DNA from: Nonomuraea roseoviolacea subsp. carminata
GTDB lineage: Bacteria > Actinomycetota > Actinomycetes > Streptosporangiales > Streptosporangiaceae
Assembly: GCF_024172185.1 (NCBI RefSeq)
Contig: NZ_JAMZEC010000001.1
Location: forward strand, 8,159,001-8,223,000
Reading direction: 5' to 3'
DNA length: 64,000 nucleotides
In this document: one piece after another, positions 55,576-63,807 of the stretch
Layout: every line of letters starts with the position of its first letter
Position numbering within the stretch: the first letter of the stretch is position 1
Made by a program: the position numbers and the translations under genes
Notes under the pieces: generated by a model
Databases searched by the model: none
Told to the model about the DNA's origin: nothing
What the model saw: only the letters and a program-made list of their open reading frames with translations

Positions 55576-58326
55576 TCAGCCCAGGTCGAGGCGGGCGAGT
55601 TCGGTGCGGGTGGTGACGCCGAGCTTGGGGAAGGCGCGGTACAGGTGGTGGCTGACGGTCTTGGGGCTGAGGAACAGCTGCGCGGCGATCTCCCGGTTGG
55701 TGACGCCCGTGGCCGCCAGGCGTACCACCTGCAACTCCTGTGGTGAGAGCGCGGCGGCCAGGTCGGGGGCGGCTCGCGTCACCGTCTCGCCCGCCGCGCG
55801 CAGCTCGGCGCGCGCCCGCTCGGCCCAGGGGGCGGCGCCGGCGCGTTCGAAGGTCTCCAGCGCCGAGCGCAGCCGGGTCCGCGACTCGCTCTTGCGGCGG
55901 GCGCGGCGCAGCCACTCGCCGTGCAACAGGTCGGTGCGCGCCCGTTCGAACGGCCGGTTCGCCTCGGCGTGCGCCCGCGCGGCCCGCTCCCAGTGCTGCT
56001 CGGCCGCCTGCTCGTCGTCGGCGAGCAGGGCGCGGCAGCGGTGCAGGACGGCCCGCGCCCACGGATGGCCGGCCGCCGTCGCCCAGGACTCGAAGCGGGC
56101 GAGCGGCTCGGCGGCGCGGCCCGGCAGGCCCAGCCGTACGGCGGCCTCGATCTGGTCGGGAGCGAAGTAGAAGGGCATGATCTGGTGCCGCAGCGGCCCG
56201 CGGGCGGCGGCCTCGAACCGTTCCAGCGCGACCTCGAAGCGGCCCTGCCCGAGCTCCAGCAGCCCGAGCGCCCACTCGGCCCAGCCGACGATCGTCGCCA
56301 CCGGATGGGTGCTGACGTGCGCGATCGTCCGCTCGGCCAGCTCGCGGCAGTCGGGTTCGCGGCCCTCGACGGCGGCCACCATGGCCAGGACGCTGTCGAA
56401 GTGCGCGATGCGGTGCGTCTGGCCGATGTCGCCCGCCAGGCGGCGGCCCTCGGTCGCGGTGGTGCGGGCGTCGCGGAACCGCCCGAGGTACATCTGGTGG
56501 ATCGCCAGCACCGCCTGGCCGAGCGGCAGCAGCCCGATGAGGCCGTCGGCGCGGCATTCCCCGATCACCGAGTGGGCGATGGCCAGCCCGTTGTCGAAGT
56601 CGCCCGAGATCCCGGCCAGCGAGCAGATGTGGATCCGCAGCGCGGCCAGGCCGGAGGGGATGGCCGCGGCCACGGCGATGAGCTCGCGAAACGGCGGCAG
56701 CGCCCGGTCCAGGTCGCCGGCCAGGAAGTCGGCCATCGCGCGGGCCGCCCCGACGAACCCGTCGAGCCCGTCCTGCGGCGTCAGTGGCAGCGCCGCCAGC
56801 CGGGCCGCGGAGTCGCCGACGGCCGCCGGGTCGCTGAGGTACCAGGCGTTGCGCACCGCGTCGAGCAGCAGCAGCGCCGCGCCCTTGCGGTCCGGCTCCG
56901 CGATGGAGGCGGCGCCGTCGAGCAGGATCCGGTGGGCGTCGTGGACCGCGCCGCGGTCGAAGGCGATCCGGCCGCGCAGCCCCGCCAGGCGGGCGAGGGT
57001 CAGCGGGTCGTCGCCGATGCGCCGGGCCTGCTCGGCCAGGACCTGGGCGTGCTCCAGGTCGCCGGCGTCGGCGGCGGACTCGGCCGCCAGGGCCAGCCGC
57101 CGGGCGCGTTCGGCCAGGGCGGGGGTGAGCCGGGCGGCCCGTTCCAGGGCGGCGGCGGCCGCGGCGTGGCCGGCGCGTTCGCGGGCGCGGCCCGCCGCCT
57201 GTTCGAGCGCGGCGGCGATCGGCTCGTCGCGGCCGGTCACGGCGGCGGCCAGGTGCCAGGCGCGGCGGTCGGCGTCCTGCTCGTCGTCGAGCGCCGCGGC
57301 CAGGGCGCGGTGCGCGGCCAGCCGCTCGTCGTAGGCCGCCCGCCGGGCCGCCGCCGTACGCATCAGCGGGTGGCCGAAGGCCAGGCGCCCGCCGGTCGTG
57401 GACAGGAAACCGGCGCGCTCGGCCGGGCCCAGGGCGGCGGCGTCGAGCCCCAGCATCCCGGCCGCGCGCAGGACGACGTCGAGATCCCCGGCGTCGTCCA
57501 GGGCGGCGACCAGCAGCATCGTCTGGGCGCCCGGCGGCAGGACGGCGATCCGCACCTCGTACGCCTCCTGGATGCGCTCCGGCAGCGGCAGCTCGTCCGG
57601 CGCGTGCCGCAACGCCTCCGCCATCCGGGGCAGCTCGATCAGGGCGAGCGGGTTCCCGCCGCTCGCGGCGAGGACCCTGTCGCGTACGGCGGGGCCCAGA
57701 CCGGGCGTGTGCTCGCGCAGCAGGTCGCCGGCGGCCCGCCGGTCGAGACCTTCCAGCCGCAGCTGCGGCACCCCGTGCGCGGGGAAGGCGTCGCGGGCCG
57801 CGAACAGCAGCGCGATCCCTTCCGAGTGCAGCCGCCGGGCCGCGAACAGCAGCGCGTCGGCCGACGGCCGGTCCATCCACTGGGCGTCGTCGATGAGGCA
57901 CAGCAGCGGGCCGTCCTCGGCCAGCTCGGTGAGCAGGGACAGGGCGGCCAGGCCGATGAGGAAGCGGTCCTCGGGGGCGGCGGCGCGGCCGAAGGCACCC
58001 TCCAGCGCCCTGGCCTGCGGCGCGGGCAGCCGGTCGATCCGGTCGAGGGCCGGGCGCAGCAGCAGGTGGAGCGCCGCGAACGGCAGCTCGGCCTCGGTCT
58101 CGATGCCGGTGCCGCGCAGCGGCCGCAGGCCGGGCGCCGTGCGGGCGGCGTGGTCGAGGAGCGCGGACTTGCCGATGCCGGGCTCGCCGCGCAGGATCAG
58201 GCTGCCGCTGCGGCCGGCCGCGGCCCGCGCGATCAGCGCCGCGATCTCCGCCTGTTCCCGTTCCCGCCCCACCAGCACCATCAGAATGTAGCGTCCCGGC
58301 CCTGGACGGGCCGCCAGAGGGCGCAC
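55576..58326 (-). CDS. LuxR-family LAL regulator (AAA ATPase + TPR-like + HTH)
   Basis: A 916-residue LAL regulator (901 if the ATG at 58281, MVLVGREREQ, is used). The N-terminal ATPase begins LVGREREQAEIAALIARAAAGRSGSLILRGEPGIGKSALLDHAA (Walker A GEPGIGKS near residue 46) with Walker B LLCLIDDAQWMDRPSADALLF. A long helical-repeat region follows, and the C-terminal LuxR helix-turn-helix is LSPQELQVVRLAATGVTNREIAAQLFLSPKTVSHHLYRAFPKLGV. The target is not evident; the divergent membrane-protein genes at 58447-59113 are candidates. No ribosome-binding site is seen at either start. Confidence 0.88.
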   Translation of the reverse strand: MRPLAARPGPGRYILMVLVGREREQAEIAALIARAAAGRSGSLILRGEPGIGKSALLDHAARTAPGLRPLRGTGIETEAELPFAALHLLLRPALDRIDRLPAPQARALEGAFGRAAAPEDRFLIGLAALSLLTELAEDGPLLCLIDDAQWMDRPSADALLFAARRLHSEGIALLFAARDAFPAHGVPQLRLEGLDRRAAGDLLREHTPGLGPAVRDRVLAASGGNPLALIELPRMAEALRHAPDELPLPERIQEAYEVRIAVLPPGAQTMLLVAALDDAGDLDVVLRAAGMLGLDAAALGPAERAGFLSTTGGRLAFGHPLMRTAAARRAAYDERLAAHRALAAALDDEQDADRRAWHLAAAVTGRDEPIAAALEQAAGRARERAGHAAAAAALERAARLTPALAERARRLALAAESAADAGDLEHAQVLAEQARRIGDDPLTLARLAGLRGRIAFDRGAVHDAHRILLDGAASIAEPDRKGAALLLLDAVRNAWYLSDPAAVGDSAARLAALPLTPQDGLDGFVGAARAMADFLAGDLDRALPPFRELIAVAAAIPSGLAALRIHICSLAGISGDFDNGLAIAHSVIGECRADGLIGLLPLGQAVLAIHQMYLGRFRDARTTATEGRRLAGDIGQTHRIAHFDSVLAMVAAVEGREPDCRELAERTIAHVSTHPVATIVGWAEWALGLLELGQGRFEVALERFEAAARGPLRHQIMPFYFAPDQIEAAVRLGLPGRAAEPLARFESWATAAGHPWARAVLHRCRALLADDEQAAEQHWERAARAHAEANRPFERARTDLLHGEWLRRARRKSESRTRLRSALETFERAGAAPWAERARAELRAAGETVTRAAPDLAAALSPQELQVVRLAATGVTNREIAAQLFLSPKTVSHHLYRAFPKLGVTTRTELARLDLG

Positions 58327-58446
58327 CAGACATTCGTCCGATACCGGGCGGACGGTCCCGATCCCTAGCGTCGTCCTGTGTGAGACGCGGTCCGTACGGA
58401 GCCGCGCTCCATGCGCGGATGCCTCGGCCGACTTAGGGAGATAATC

Positions 58447-58548
58447 GTGGATTTCCTGATCTTTCTGGTGTTATTTGCCGCTTTGTGCGGGTGGCTCGAC
58501 CAGTGGGCCACCCGCGCCGCCGAGCCCACCTCCGGAAAGGGGCACTGA
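58447..58548 (+). CDS. Small membrane peptide (33 aa) upstream of a membrane protein gene
   Basis: GTG 58447 has AGGGAG 6 nt upstream and opens a 33-codon frame: VDFLIFLVLFAALCGWLDQW, then ATRAAEPTSGKGH. The first 15 residues form a hydrophobic helix and the rest is charged and soluble. It ends 1 nt before the next ATG, so the two are coupled. No family is known to me. It could be a subunit or a translational leader of the membrane protein. Confidence 0.6.
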   Translation: MDFLIFLVLFAALCGWLDQWATRAAEPTSGKGH

Positions 58549-58549
58549 G

Positions 58550-59113
58550 ATGTTCGTCGGACACTTCGGTCTGGCCGCCGCGGTCAAGGCGTCCCAGCCG
58601 CGCGTCCCGCTGTGGTCGCTCATGCTCGCCACGCAGTTCCTGGACGTGGTCTTCGTGGTCCTGTACCTGGCGGGCGGGATCGAGTCCTTCCGCGCCGTCG
58701 CCCCGGGCACCTACGGCGAGGCGCTGATCGACGCGAGCTACACCCACTCGCTGCTGGGCGCGCTGCTGCTGTCGGCCCTGTACGGCGGGCTCGGCGCCTG
58801 GCGGTGGGGCCGCCGGGCCGGCTGGGTGCTGGGCGCGACGACGTTCAGCCACTGGCTGCTCGACCTGCTCGTCCACCGCGCCGACCTGCCGCTGCTGCCC
58901 GGCAACGCCGGCGACCTGCCGCTGCTCGGTCTCGGGCTGTGGCGGGCTCCGTGGGCCACGGCCGTCGTCGAAGGGGTCCTGCTGGTGGCCGGCGCCGTCC
59001 TGTACTTCCGCTCGGTACGGCGGCGCGCCCCGATCACCTGGCGCGCCACGCTCTCCGGCGGCGTCATGGCGCTGCTGCTCGTGCTCGGCCTGGCCGTCGA
59101 CGTCCTCACCTAG
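58550..59113 (+). CDS. Polytopic membrane protein, YdjM/metal-dependent hydrolase-like
   Basis: A 187-residue membrane protein with about five helices. MFVGHFGLAAAVKASQPRVPLWSLMLATQFLDVVFVVLYL starts it; conserved histidines appear in ASYTHSLLGALLLS and TTFSHWLLDLLVHRADLPLLPG, the pattern of the inner-membrane putative metal hydrolase family (LexA-binding-like, YdjM) in which helix-embedded His-Asp residues may bind metal. Function is unknown. The ATG is coupled to the 33-aa peptide upstream and the gene is followed after 10 bp by a hydrolase gene. Confidence 0.78.
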   Translation: MFVGHFGLAAAVKASQPRVPLWSLMLATQFLDVVFVVLYLAGGIESFRAVAPGTYGEALIDASYTHSLLGALLLSALYGGLGAWRWGRRAGWVLGATTFSHWLLDLLVHRADLPLLPGNAGDLPLLGLGLWRAPWATAVVEGVLLVAGAVLYFRSVRRRAPITWRATLSGGVMALLLVLGLAVDVLT

Positions 59114-59123
59114 GCGCGCCGAG

Positions 59124-59906
59124 ATGTTCGTTGACGTGCCGGGCGGCCGCCTGGCCTACGACAGCGCCGGCCAGGGGCCGCTCGTCGTGTGCGTACCCGG
59201 CCTGGGGGACACCCGCGCGGCCTACCGGTCGCTGCGCCCGCCGCTGGTGGAGGCCGGCTACCGGGTGGTGACGACGGACCTGCGCGGCCACGGCGAGTCG
59301 TCGGCGGGGTGGGACGACTACTCCCAGGCCGCGGTGGGCGGCGACATCGTGGCCCTGCTGGAGGAGCTGGACGCGCCCGGGGCCGTCCTGCTCGGCAACT
59401 CCTACGCCGGGGGCGCGATCATCCACGCCGCCGCCGAGACGCCCGAGCGGGTGGCCGGCGTCGTCCCGATCGACGGATTCGTCAGAGCCGTCCCGCTCAA
59501 CGTCGCCGTCCGCGCGCTGCTCAGGCTGATCGCCGCGTCCCCGCGGCTGTGGAGCGGCTACTACGCGATGGCGCACCGCACCGCCAAGCCCGCCGACCTG
59601 GCCGAGCACCGCGCCCGGCTGGTGGCCATGCTGCGCGACCGGAGCCGGCGCGAGGCGATGCGCGCCATGCTCCTCAACCGCGAGCTCGACGCCGAGCAGG
59701 CCGTCGGCCAGGTGCGCTGCCCGGCTCTGGTCCTCATGGGCGGCAAGGACCCCGACTTCCCCGACCCGGCGGCGGAGGCGCGGGCCCAGGCGTCGCTGCT
59801 GCGCGGGCAGGCCGTCGTGATGGCGGACGCGGGCCACTACCCGATGTCGGAGTTCCCGGAGCGCACGGCCGAGGCGCTGCTGCCGTTCCTGAAGAACGTC
59901 TTCTGA
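59124..59906 (+). CDS. Alpha/beta hydrolase (chloroperoxidase/esterase-like)
   Basis: A 260-residue hydrolase. VVCVPGLGDTRAAYRSLRPPLVEAGYRVVTTDLRGHGESS is the core N-terminus; the nucleophile elbow is VLLGNSYAGGAIIHAA with serine in GNSYAG; the acid is in LMGGKDPDFPDP and histidine in ADAGHYPMSEFPE. Likely a lipase- or haloperoxidase-like esterase, substrate unknown. Its ATG follows the membrane-protein gene by 10 bp, so all three genes may be one operon opposite the LAL regulator. Confidence 0.87.
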   Translation: MFVDVPGGRLAYDSAGQGPLVVCVPGLGDTRAAYRSLRPPLVEAGYRVVTTDLRGHGESSAGWDDYSQAAVGGDIVALLEELDAPGAVLLGNSYAGGAIIHAAAETPERVAGVVPIDGFVRAVPLNVAVRALLRLIAASPRLWSGYYAMAHRTAKPADLAEHRARLVAMLRDRSRREAMRAMLLNRELDAEQAVGQVRCPALVLMGGKDPDFPDPAAEARAQASLLRGQAVVMADAGHYPMSEFPERTAEALLPFLKNVF

Positions 59907-59922
59907 CCGTTCCCGAGGGACC

Positions 59923-60020
59923 CTCGGCGCGTTCTTCGACCCGCACCTGAGGGCGGGAAGCAGCCGCTGCTCGACGGGCCGTCCCCGGCGAACCCCGAGG
60001 TCGCCTTCCACAACCCGTAG
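59923..60020 (+). pseudogene. 3' remnant of an alpha/beta hydrolase gene
   Basis: Two frames joined by a shift read LGAFFDPHLRAGSS and KQPLLDGPSPANPEVAFHNP, ending at TAG 60018. Actinobacterial dienelactone-type hydrolases often end FFDRHLRGR.PLLDGPSP..PEV, so this is probably the end of such a gene with its body deleted. It abuts the stop of the intact hydrolase at 59906. Confidence 0.45.
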
Positions 60021-60036
60021 CCGCCCCGGGCGGCCG

Positions 60037-61281
60037 TCACCGCGCGGACGGCGTGCTCCGCGCCGGCGCCGTGACGGCCGAGCCCGCCGCGGCCCGCCGC
60101 CTCGTGACGCGGCGGCGCCGGCCCGGCAGCGCGAACGTCGGGTTGGCGACGCTCCAGGCGGCGCTCCTGCAGACCAGCTCCTTGTAGACGGCGGCGAGCC
60201 GTCCCGTCAGGACGGCCGGCACGGCGCGGTCGTCGGCGGTGACGAACTGGATCAGGCCCTGCTTGCGGCCCAGCGAGACGCACTGGTTGAAGTAGCGCGG
60301 CGACGTGTTCGGCAGCTTCCCGCCGGTCAGGCGCGCCGCGATCGCGTCGGCGGCCTGCCAGGCGGTCGGGACGCCCGAGGCGCACGACATCCGCAGCGGC
60401 TTGTCGCCGGGGCCCATCGCCAGGGCCGCGTCACCGATGGCGTACACGTCCGGGTGGGAGACCGAGCGCATGGTCGCGTCGACGACGATCTGGCCGGTGC
60501 CGCTGACCTCCAGGGCGCTGGCCCGCGCGATCGGGTGGACGGCGAAGCCGGCGGTCCACACGGTGACCTCGGCCGGGATGGCCCTGCCGTCGGCGGTGAC
60601 GACGCGGTCGGCCTCGACGCCGGTGACGGCGGCGTGCTCGTGCACGGTGATCCCGAGCCCGCCGAGGACCGTCCGCAGGTGGGCGCGGCCCTTGGGCGAG
60701 AGCCAGTCGCCGAGGGCGTCGTGGGTGGCGAGGGCGACGCGGAGGTCCGGGCGGGCCTCGGCGATCTCGGTGGCGGCCTCCAGGCCGGTGAGCCCGCCGC
60801 CGACGACGACCACGCGGCCTCCGGCGTCGAGGCGGGCCAGGCGCTCGCGCAGCCGCAGCGCTCCGGCGCGGCCGGCGATCTCGTGGGCGTGCTCGGCGGC
60901 GCCGGGGACGCTCTGGGGGTTCCAGCCGCTGCCGAGGGCGTAGACGAGGGTGTCGTAGGGGAGCTCTTCGGCGCCGGGAGCGGGCGCGGTCGTCGTGGCG
61001 TCGCGCGCGGCGGTGACGGTGACGGTCTTGCGGTCGACGTCGATGCCGGTGACCCGCGCCTGCCTCAGCTCGACGCCGGTGCCCGCGAACATCTCGCCGA
61101 ACGGCCGCGGCTTGAGGTCCTGGCCGGCGGCGAGCTGGTGCATGCGGACGCGTTCGACGAAGTCGGGCTCGGTGTTGACGAGGGTGATGGCGACGTCCTC
61201 GGGGTGCAGCCGCCTGGCGAGGCGGCCGGCGGCGAAGGCCCCGGCGTATCCGGCTCCGAGGACGACGATGCGGTGCCGCAT
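60037..61281 (-). CDS. NDH-2-like FAD-dependent pyridine nucleotide-disulfide oxidoreductase
   Basis: A 414-residue flavoprotein. VVLGAGYAGAFAAGRLARRL binds FAD; VVVVGGGLTGLEAATEIA binds NAD(P)H; DVYAIGDAALA is the second FAD motif, and SCASGVPTAWQAADAIA follows. TEPDFVERVRMHQLAAGQ is typical of the NDH-2/sulfide-quinone-like branch found with ECF41 sigma factors. No disulfide CxxxxC is seen, so quinone or another acceptor is likely. The gene lies 109 bp after sigJ in the same direction, with a 28-bp palindrome between. Confidence 0.85.
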   Translation of the reverse strand: MRHRIVVLGAGYAGAFAAGRLARRLHPEDVAITLVNTEPDFVERVRMHQLAAGQDLKPRPFGEMFAGTGVELRQARVTGIDVDRKTVTVTAARDATTTAPAPGAEELPYDTLVYALGSGWNPQSVPGAAEHAHEIAGRAGALRLRERLARLDAGGRVVVVGGGLTGLEAATEIAEARPDLRVALATHDALGDWLSPKGRAHLRTVLGGLGITVHEHAAVTGVEADRVVTADGRAIPAEVTVWTAGFAVHPIARASALEVSGTGQIVVDATMRSVSHPDVYAIGDAALAMGPGDKPLRMSCASGVPTAWQAADAIAARLTGGKLPNTSPRYFNQCVSLGRKQGLIQFVTADDRAVPAVLTGRLAAVYKELVCRSAAWSVANPTFALPGRRRRVTRRRAAAGSAVTAPARSTPSAR

Positions 61282-61346
61282 GTGCTTGCTCCTGTCTCGC
61301 GGGGGTTCGCCCCTTGAACCGGGCGGCCCGCCGTTTCCTGACAGGT

Positions 61347-61374
61347 CCGCGGTGTGAGGCGCCTCACACCGCGG
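61347..61374. promoter_or_regulatory. 28-bp perfect palindrome between sigJ-like and NDH-2-like genes
   Basis: CCGCGGTGTGAGGC (61347-61360) is followed directly by its exact complement GCCTCACACCGCGG (61361-61374), with no spacer. As RNA it would need a small loop, so it could be a terminator after sigJ, but a perfect 28-bp DNA palindrome 66 bp before the NDH start also fits an operator. It is also symmetric enough to be a dimer-of-dimers site. Confidence 0.6.
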
Positions 61375-61390
61375 TCACCAGGAAGAGGAC

Positions 61391-62335
61391 TCACCAGGAG
61401 GAGGACAGCGGCTCTCCGTGCTCGCCGGCCGCCCACTGGGCGGTGGCGCGGGCGAGCTTGTCGGGGTTGACCTGGCTGCGGCACGCGGTGATGCCCTCGG
61501 CGCCGACCTCCAGGCACATGACGGCGACGACCCGGCCGTCCACGACGGCCACGACGGCGGGGTCGCCGTTGGCGGTCCAGGCGTAGATCTCGGGTGTGCC
61601 GCCGACCATGGCGCGTTTGGCGTCGCTGGGTCTGAACAGGCCCCGCAGGAACGTGGCGACCGCCATGGCGCCCTCGAACGGCTTGACCCGGGCCGGGATC
61701 TTCCCGCCGCCGTCGCCCACGGCGATGGCGTCGCCGGCGAGCAGACGGACGAGCGGCTCGGTCCGGCCGCTGGCGGCGGCCACCAGGAACTCCTCGACGA
61801 CCCGCCGGGCGGCGGCCTCGTCGATCTCGGCACGGGCCTTGCCGTCGGCGACGTGCTTCCTGGCGCGGTGGAAGATCTGCTGGCTGGCGGCCTCGGTGAT
61901 GTCGAGGATCTCGGCGATCTCCCGGTGCGGGTAGTCGAAGGCCTCCCGCAGCACGTACACGGCGCGCTCGTTGGGGGACAGGCGCTCCATGAGGGTGAGG
62001 ACGGCGTACGAGACCGAATCGCGCTGCTCGGCGGTCTCGGCGGGGCCGAGCATCGGGTCGCCGGCGAGCAGCGGCTCGGGGAGCCACCGGCCCACGTAGG
62101 TCTCGCGCCGCGCCCGCGCGGAGGTGAGCTGGTTGAGGCACAGGTTGGTGAGGACCTTCGTCAGCCAGGCCTCGGGGACCTCGATGCGGTCGACGTCGGC
62201 GGCCTGCCAGCGCAGGAACGTCTCCTGCACGGCGTCCTCGGCCTCGCCCGCTGAGCCGAGGAGGCGGTAGGCGATGGCCTCCAGGCGCGGCCTGGACGTC
62301 TCGAACCAGGTGACGTCGTCCATGGTCAGGGGCAT
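61391..62335 (-). CDS. sigJ: ECF41-group RNA polymerase sigma factor (SigJ-like)
   Basis: A 314-residue ECF sigma factor of the ECF41 group. Region 2 is RPRLEAIAYRLLGSAGEAEDAVQETFLRW (residues about 16-44) and region 4 LSPNERAVYVLREAFDYPHREIAEILDITEAASQQIFHRARKHV (about 120-163). The linker motif WLPEP is at 84-88. A C-terminal SnoaL-like domain follows; its ending VNPDKL is the ECF41 signature motif that acts as an internal regulator of sigma activity, instead of a separate anti-sigma factor. ECF41 genes are typically beside a COE-type oxidoreductase, and the NDH-2-like gene fills that place. ATG at 62335; 62323 is possible. Confidence 0.9.
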   Translation of the reverse strand: MPLTMDDVTWFETSRPRLEAIAYRLLGSAGEAEDAVQETFLRWQAADVDRIEVPEAWLTKVLTNLCLNQLTSARARRETYVGRWLPEPLLAGDPMLGPAETAEQRDSVSYAVLTLMERLSPNERAVYVLREAFDYPHREIAEILDITEAASQQIFHRARKHVADGKARAEIDEAAARRVVEEFLVAAASGRTEPLVRLLAGDAIAVGDGGGKIPARVKPFEGAMAVATFLRGLFRPSDAKRAMVGGTPEIYAWTANGDPAVVAVVDGRVVAVMCLEVGAEGITACRSQVNPDKLARATAQWAAGEHGEPLSSSW

Positions 62336-62399
62336 GGCCCGATCCTAGTCGAAACGATTCCGGACCCCGCGCGACGCGGACGGCCGAGGCTCGGCCGGG

Positions 62400-62804
62400 T
62401 CAGCGGTCACCCGGTTCCCACCACACCAGGTGGGCGGCCGCCTGGGCCACCGGCTCGATGATCTCCCACGCCTCGGCGATCAGGCCGTCGGCGATCCGCC
62501 AGATGTCGACGACCGCGATCTCCGGCCCGCCGCCCGGGAGCCGGCGCAGTGAGTGCATCACGACGTGGTCGCCGTCGGCCAGCACGTGCCGGATGTCGAC
62601 CTGCATGCCGGCGAGCGGGGGGAGCGCGGCGCGTACGGCGGCGAGCCATTCGGTCTTGGTTGAGGAGGTCGCATCCGGCCGGTGATGGAGGAAGGCGTCG
62701 CTCAGCAGCGGCGCCAGCGCATCGACGTCGCCCGTCGCGACCAGTGCCGTCAGCGCCCGCTGGACGATGCTCTTGTTGTCCGGGGTGGTGCTCTGTGTGG
62801 TCAT
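62400..62804 (-). CDS. SnoaL-like polyketide-cyclase/NTF2-fold protein
   Basis: A 134-residue NTF2-fold protein: NKSIVQRALTALVATGDVDALAPLLSDAFLHHRPDA, then ADGDHVVMHSLRRLPGGGPEIAVVDIWRIADGLIAEAWEIIEPV. The HHRPD histidines and the DIWR block match SnoaL-type proteins. ATG at 62804. It is divergent from the XRE gene at 62893, 88 bp away, and reads toward sigJ, whose C-terminal domain shares the fold. Confidence 0.86.
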   Translation of the reverse strand: MTTQSTTPDNKSIVQRALTALVATGDVDALAPLLSDAFLHHRPDATSSTKTEWLAAVRAALPPLAGMQVDIRHVLADGDHVVMHSLRRLPGGGPEIAVVDIWRIADGLIAEAWEIIEPVAQAAAHLVWWEPGDR

Positions 62805-62892
62805 GGGCAGCAAGTGTCGCCGTCGTCGGGACGGCTGTCGATGAAATCGCATGTCATGGCGTTCCGCCGGGTGAGGAGTAGCATCGGCGGCC

Positions 62893-63678
62893 ATGCGCAC
62901 GGTGGGGGAGATGTTGCGGCACTGGCGGCGGCGTCGCGGGCTCAGCCAGCTCGATCTGGCGATCGCCGCCGACGTCTCGGCCCGTCACGTCAGCCTGGTG
63001 GAGACCGGCAAGTCCAACCCGAGCGCCGACATGATCCTTCGGCTCGCCGCCCAGCTCGACGTGCCGTTACGGGAGCGCAACCGGCTGCTGCTCGCCGCCG
63101 GCTTCGCGCCCCGCTACGCCGAGCGCCCGCTCGACGGGCAGGCGCTGTCGGCGGCCTGGGACGCGGTCGCGAGGGTGCTGCGCGCGCACGAGCCGTACCC
63201 GGCGCTGGTCATCGACCGCCGGTGGAACATCGTGATGACCAACCGCGCCATCGACCCCTTCCTCGCGCACGTCGCCCCCCACCTGCTCCGGCCGCCGATC
63301 AACATGCTGAGGCTGGGGCTGGACCCGCGCGGGCTCGCCCCGCACATCGTCAACCTGGCCGAGGTGCGCTCACTGCTCCGCACCCGGATCACGCGCCGGC
63401 TCGCCGCCGCCCCCGACCCCGAGCTCACCGCGCTCTACGAGGAACTACTGGCGCCCGGCCGAGACGACGCGAGCCACCCGCTCGCATCCGAGGTCACGGT
63501 CCCGATGATCTTCAATTTCGGGGGACGGGAGCTGCGGCTGTTCTCGACCACCACCACGTTCGGCACCCCGATGGACATCACCTTGGACGAGGTCGCGATC
63601 GAGTCGTACTACCCGACGGACGCCGAGACCGCCGCCTACTTCACCACGCCCGAGACCGGCGCTCCAACCGCCACGTAG
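62893..63678 (+). CDS. XRE-family regulator with MmyB-like ligand-binding domain
   Basis: A 261-residue regulator. HTH: VGEMLRHWRRRRGLSQLDLAIAADVSARHVSLVETGKSNPSADMILRLAAQLDVPLRERNRLLLAAGFAP (residues about 4-73), as in MmyB/MmfR-like proteins. Then the PAS-like MmyB ligand domain: ARVLRAHEPYPALVIDRRWNIVMTNRAIDPFL and the PHIVNLAEVRSLLRTR segment. ATG at 62893. Divergent from the SnoaL-like gene, its likely target. Confidence 0.87.
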   Translation: MRTVGEMLRHWRRRRGLSQLDLAIAADVSARHVSLVETGKSNPSADMILRLAAQLDVPLRERNRLLLAAGFAPRYAERPLDGQALSAAWDAVARVLRAHEPYPALVIDRRWNIVMTNRAIDPFLAHVAPHLLRPPINMLRLGLDPRGLAPHIVNLAEVRSLLRTRITRRLAAAPDPELTALYEELLAPGRDDASHPLASEVTVPMIFNFGGRELRLFSTTTTFGTPMDITLDEVAIESYYPTDAETAAYFTTPETGAPTAT

Positions 63679-63693
63679 CCCGTCACTCGCTGA

Positions 63694-63800
63694 ACGCCTC
63701 GAACAGCTCCGCGAAGGCGGCAGATGACGCGGCCACCCCGGACTCGGTGCGGGCCATCCACGACTTCTGGACCACCCTCTACCAGGCGATCGACGACTGA
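63694..63800 (+). pseudogene. C-terminal protein remnant, unrecognised
   Basis: The frame ending at TGA 63800 reads LNASNSSAKAADDAATPDSVRAIHDFWTTLYQAIDD over its last 36 codons (63691-63800 region), with coding-like composition, but there is no start or known family. Possibly the tail of an MmyB-like or helical protein. Confidence 0.3.
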
Positions 63801-63807
63801 CCCGCCC

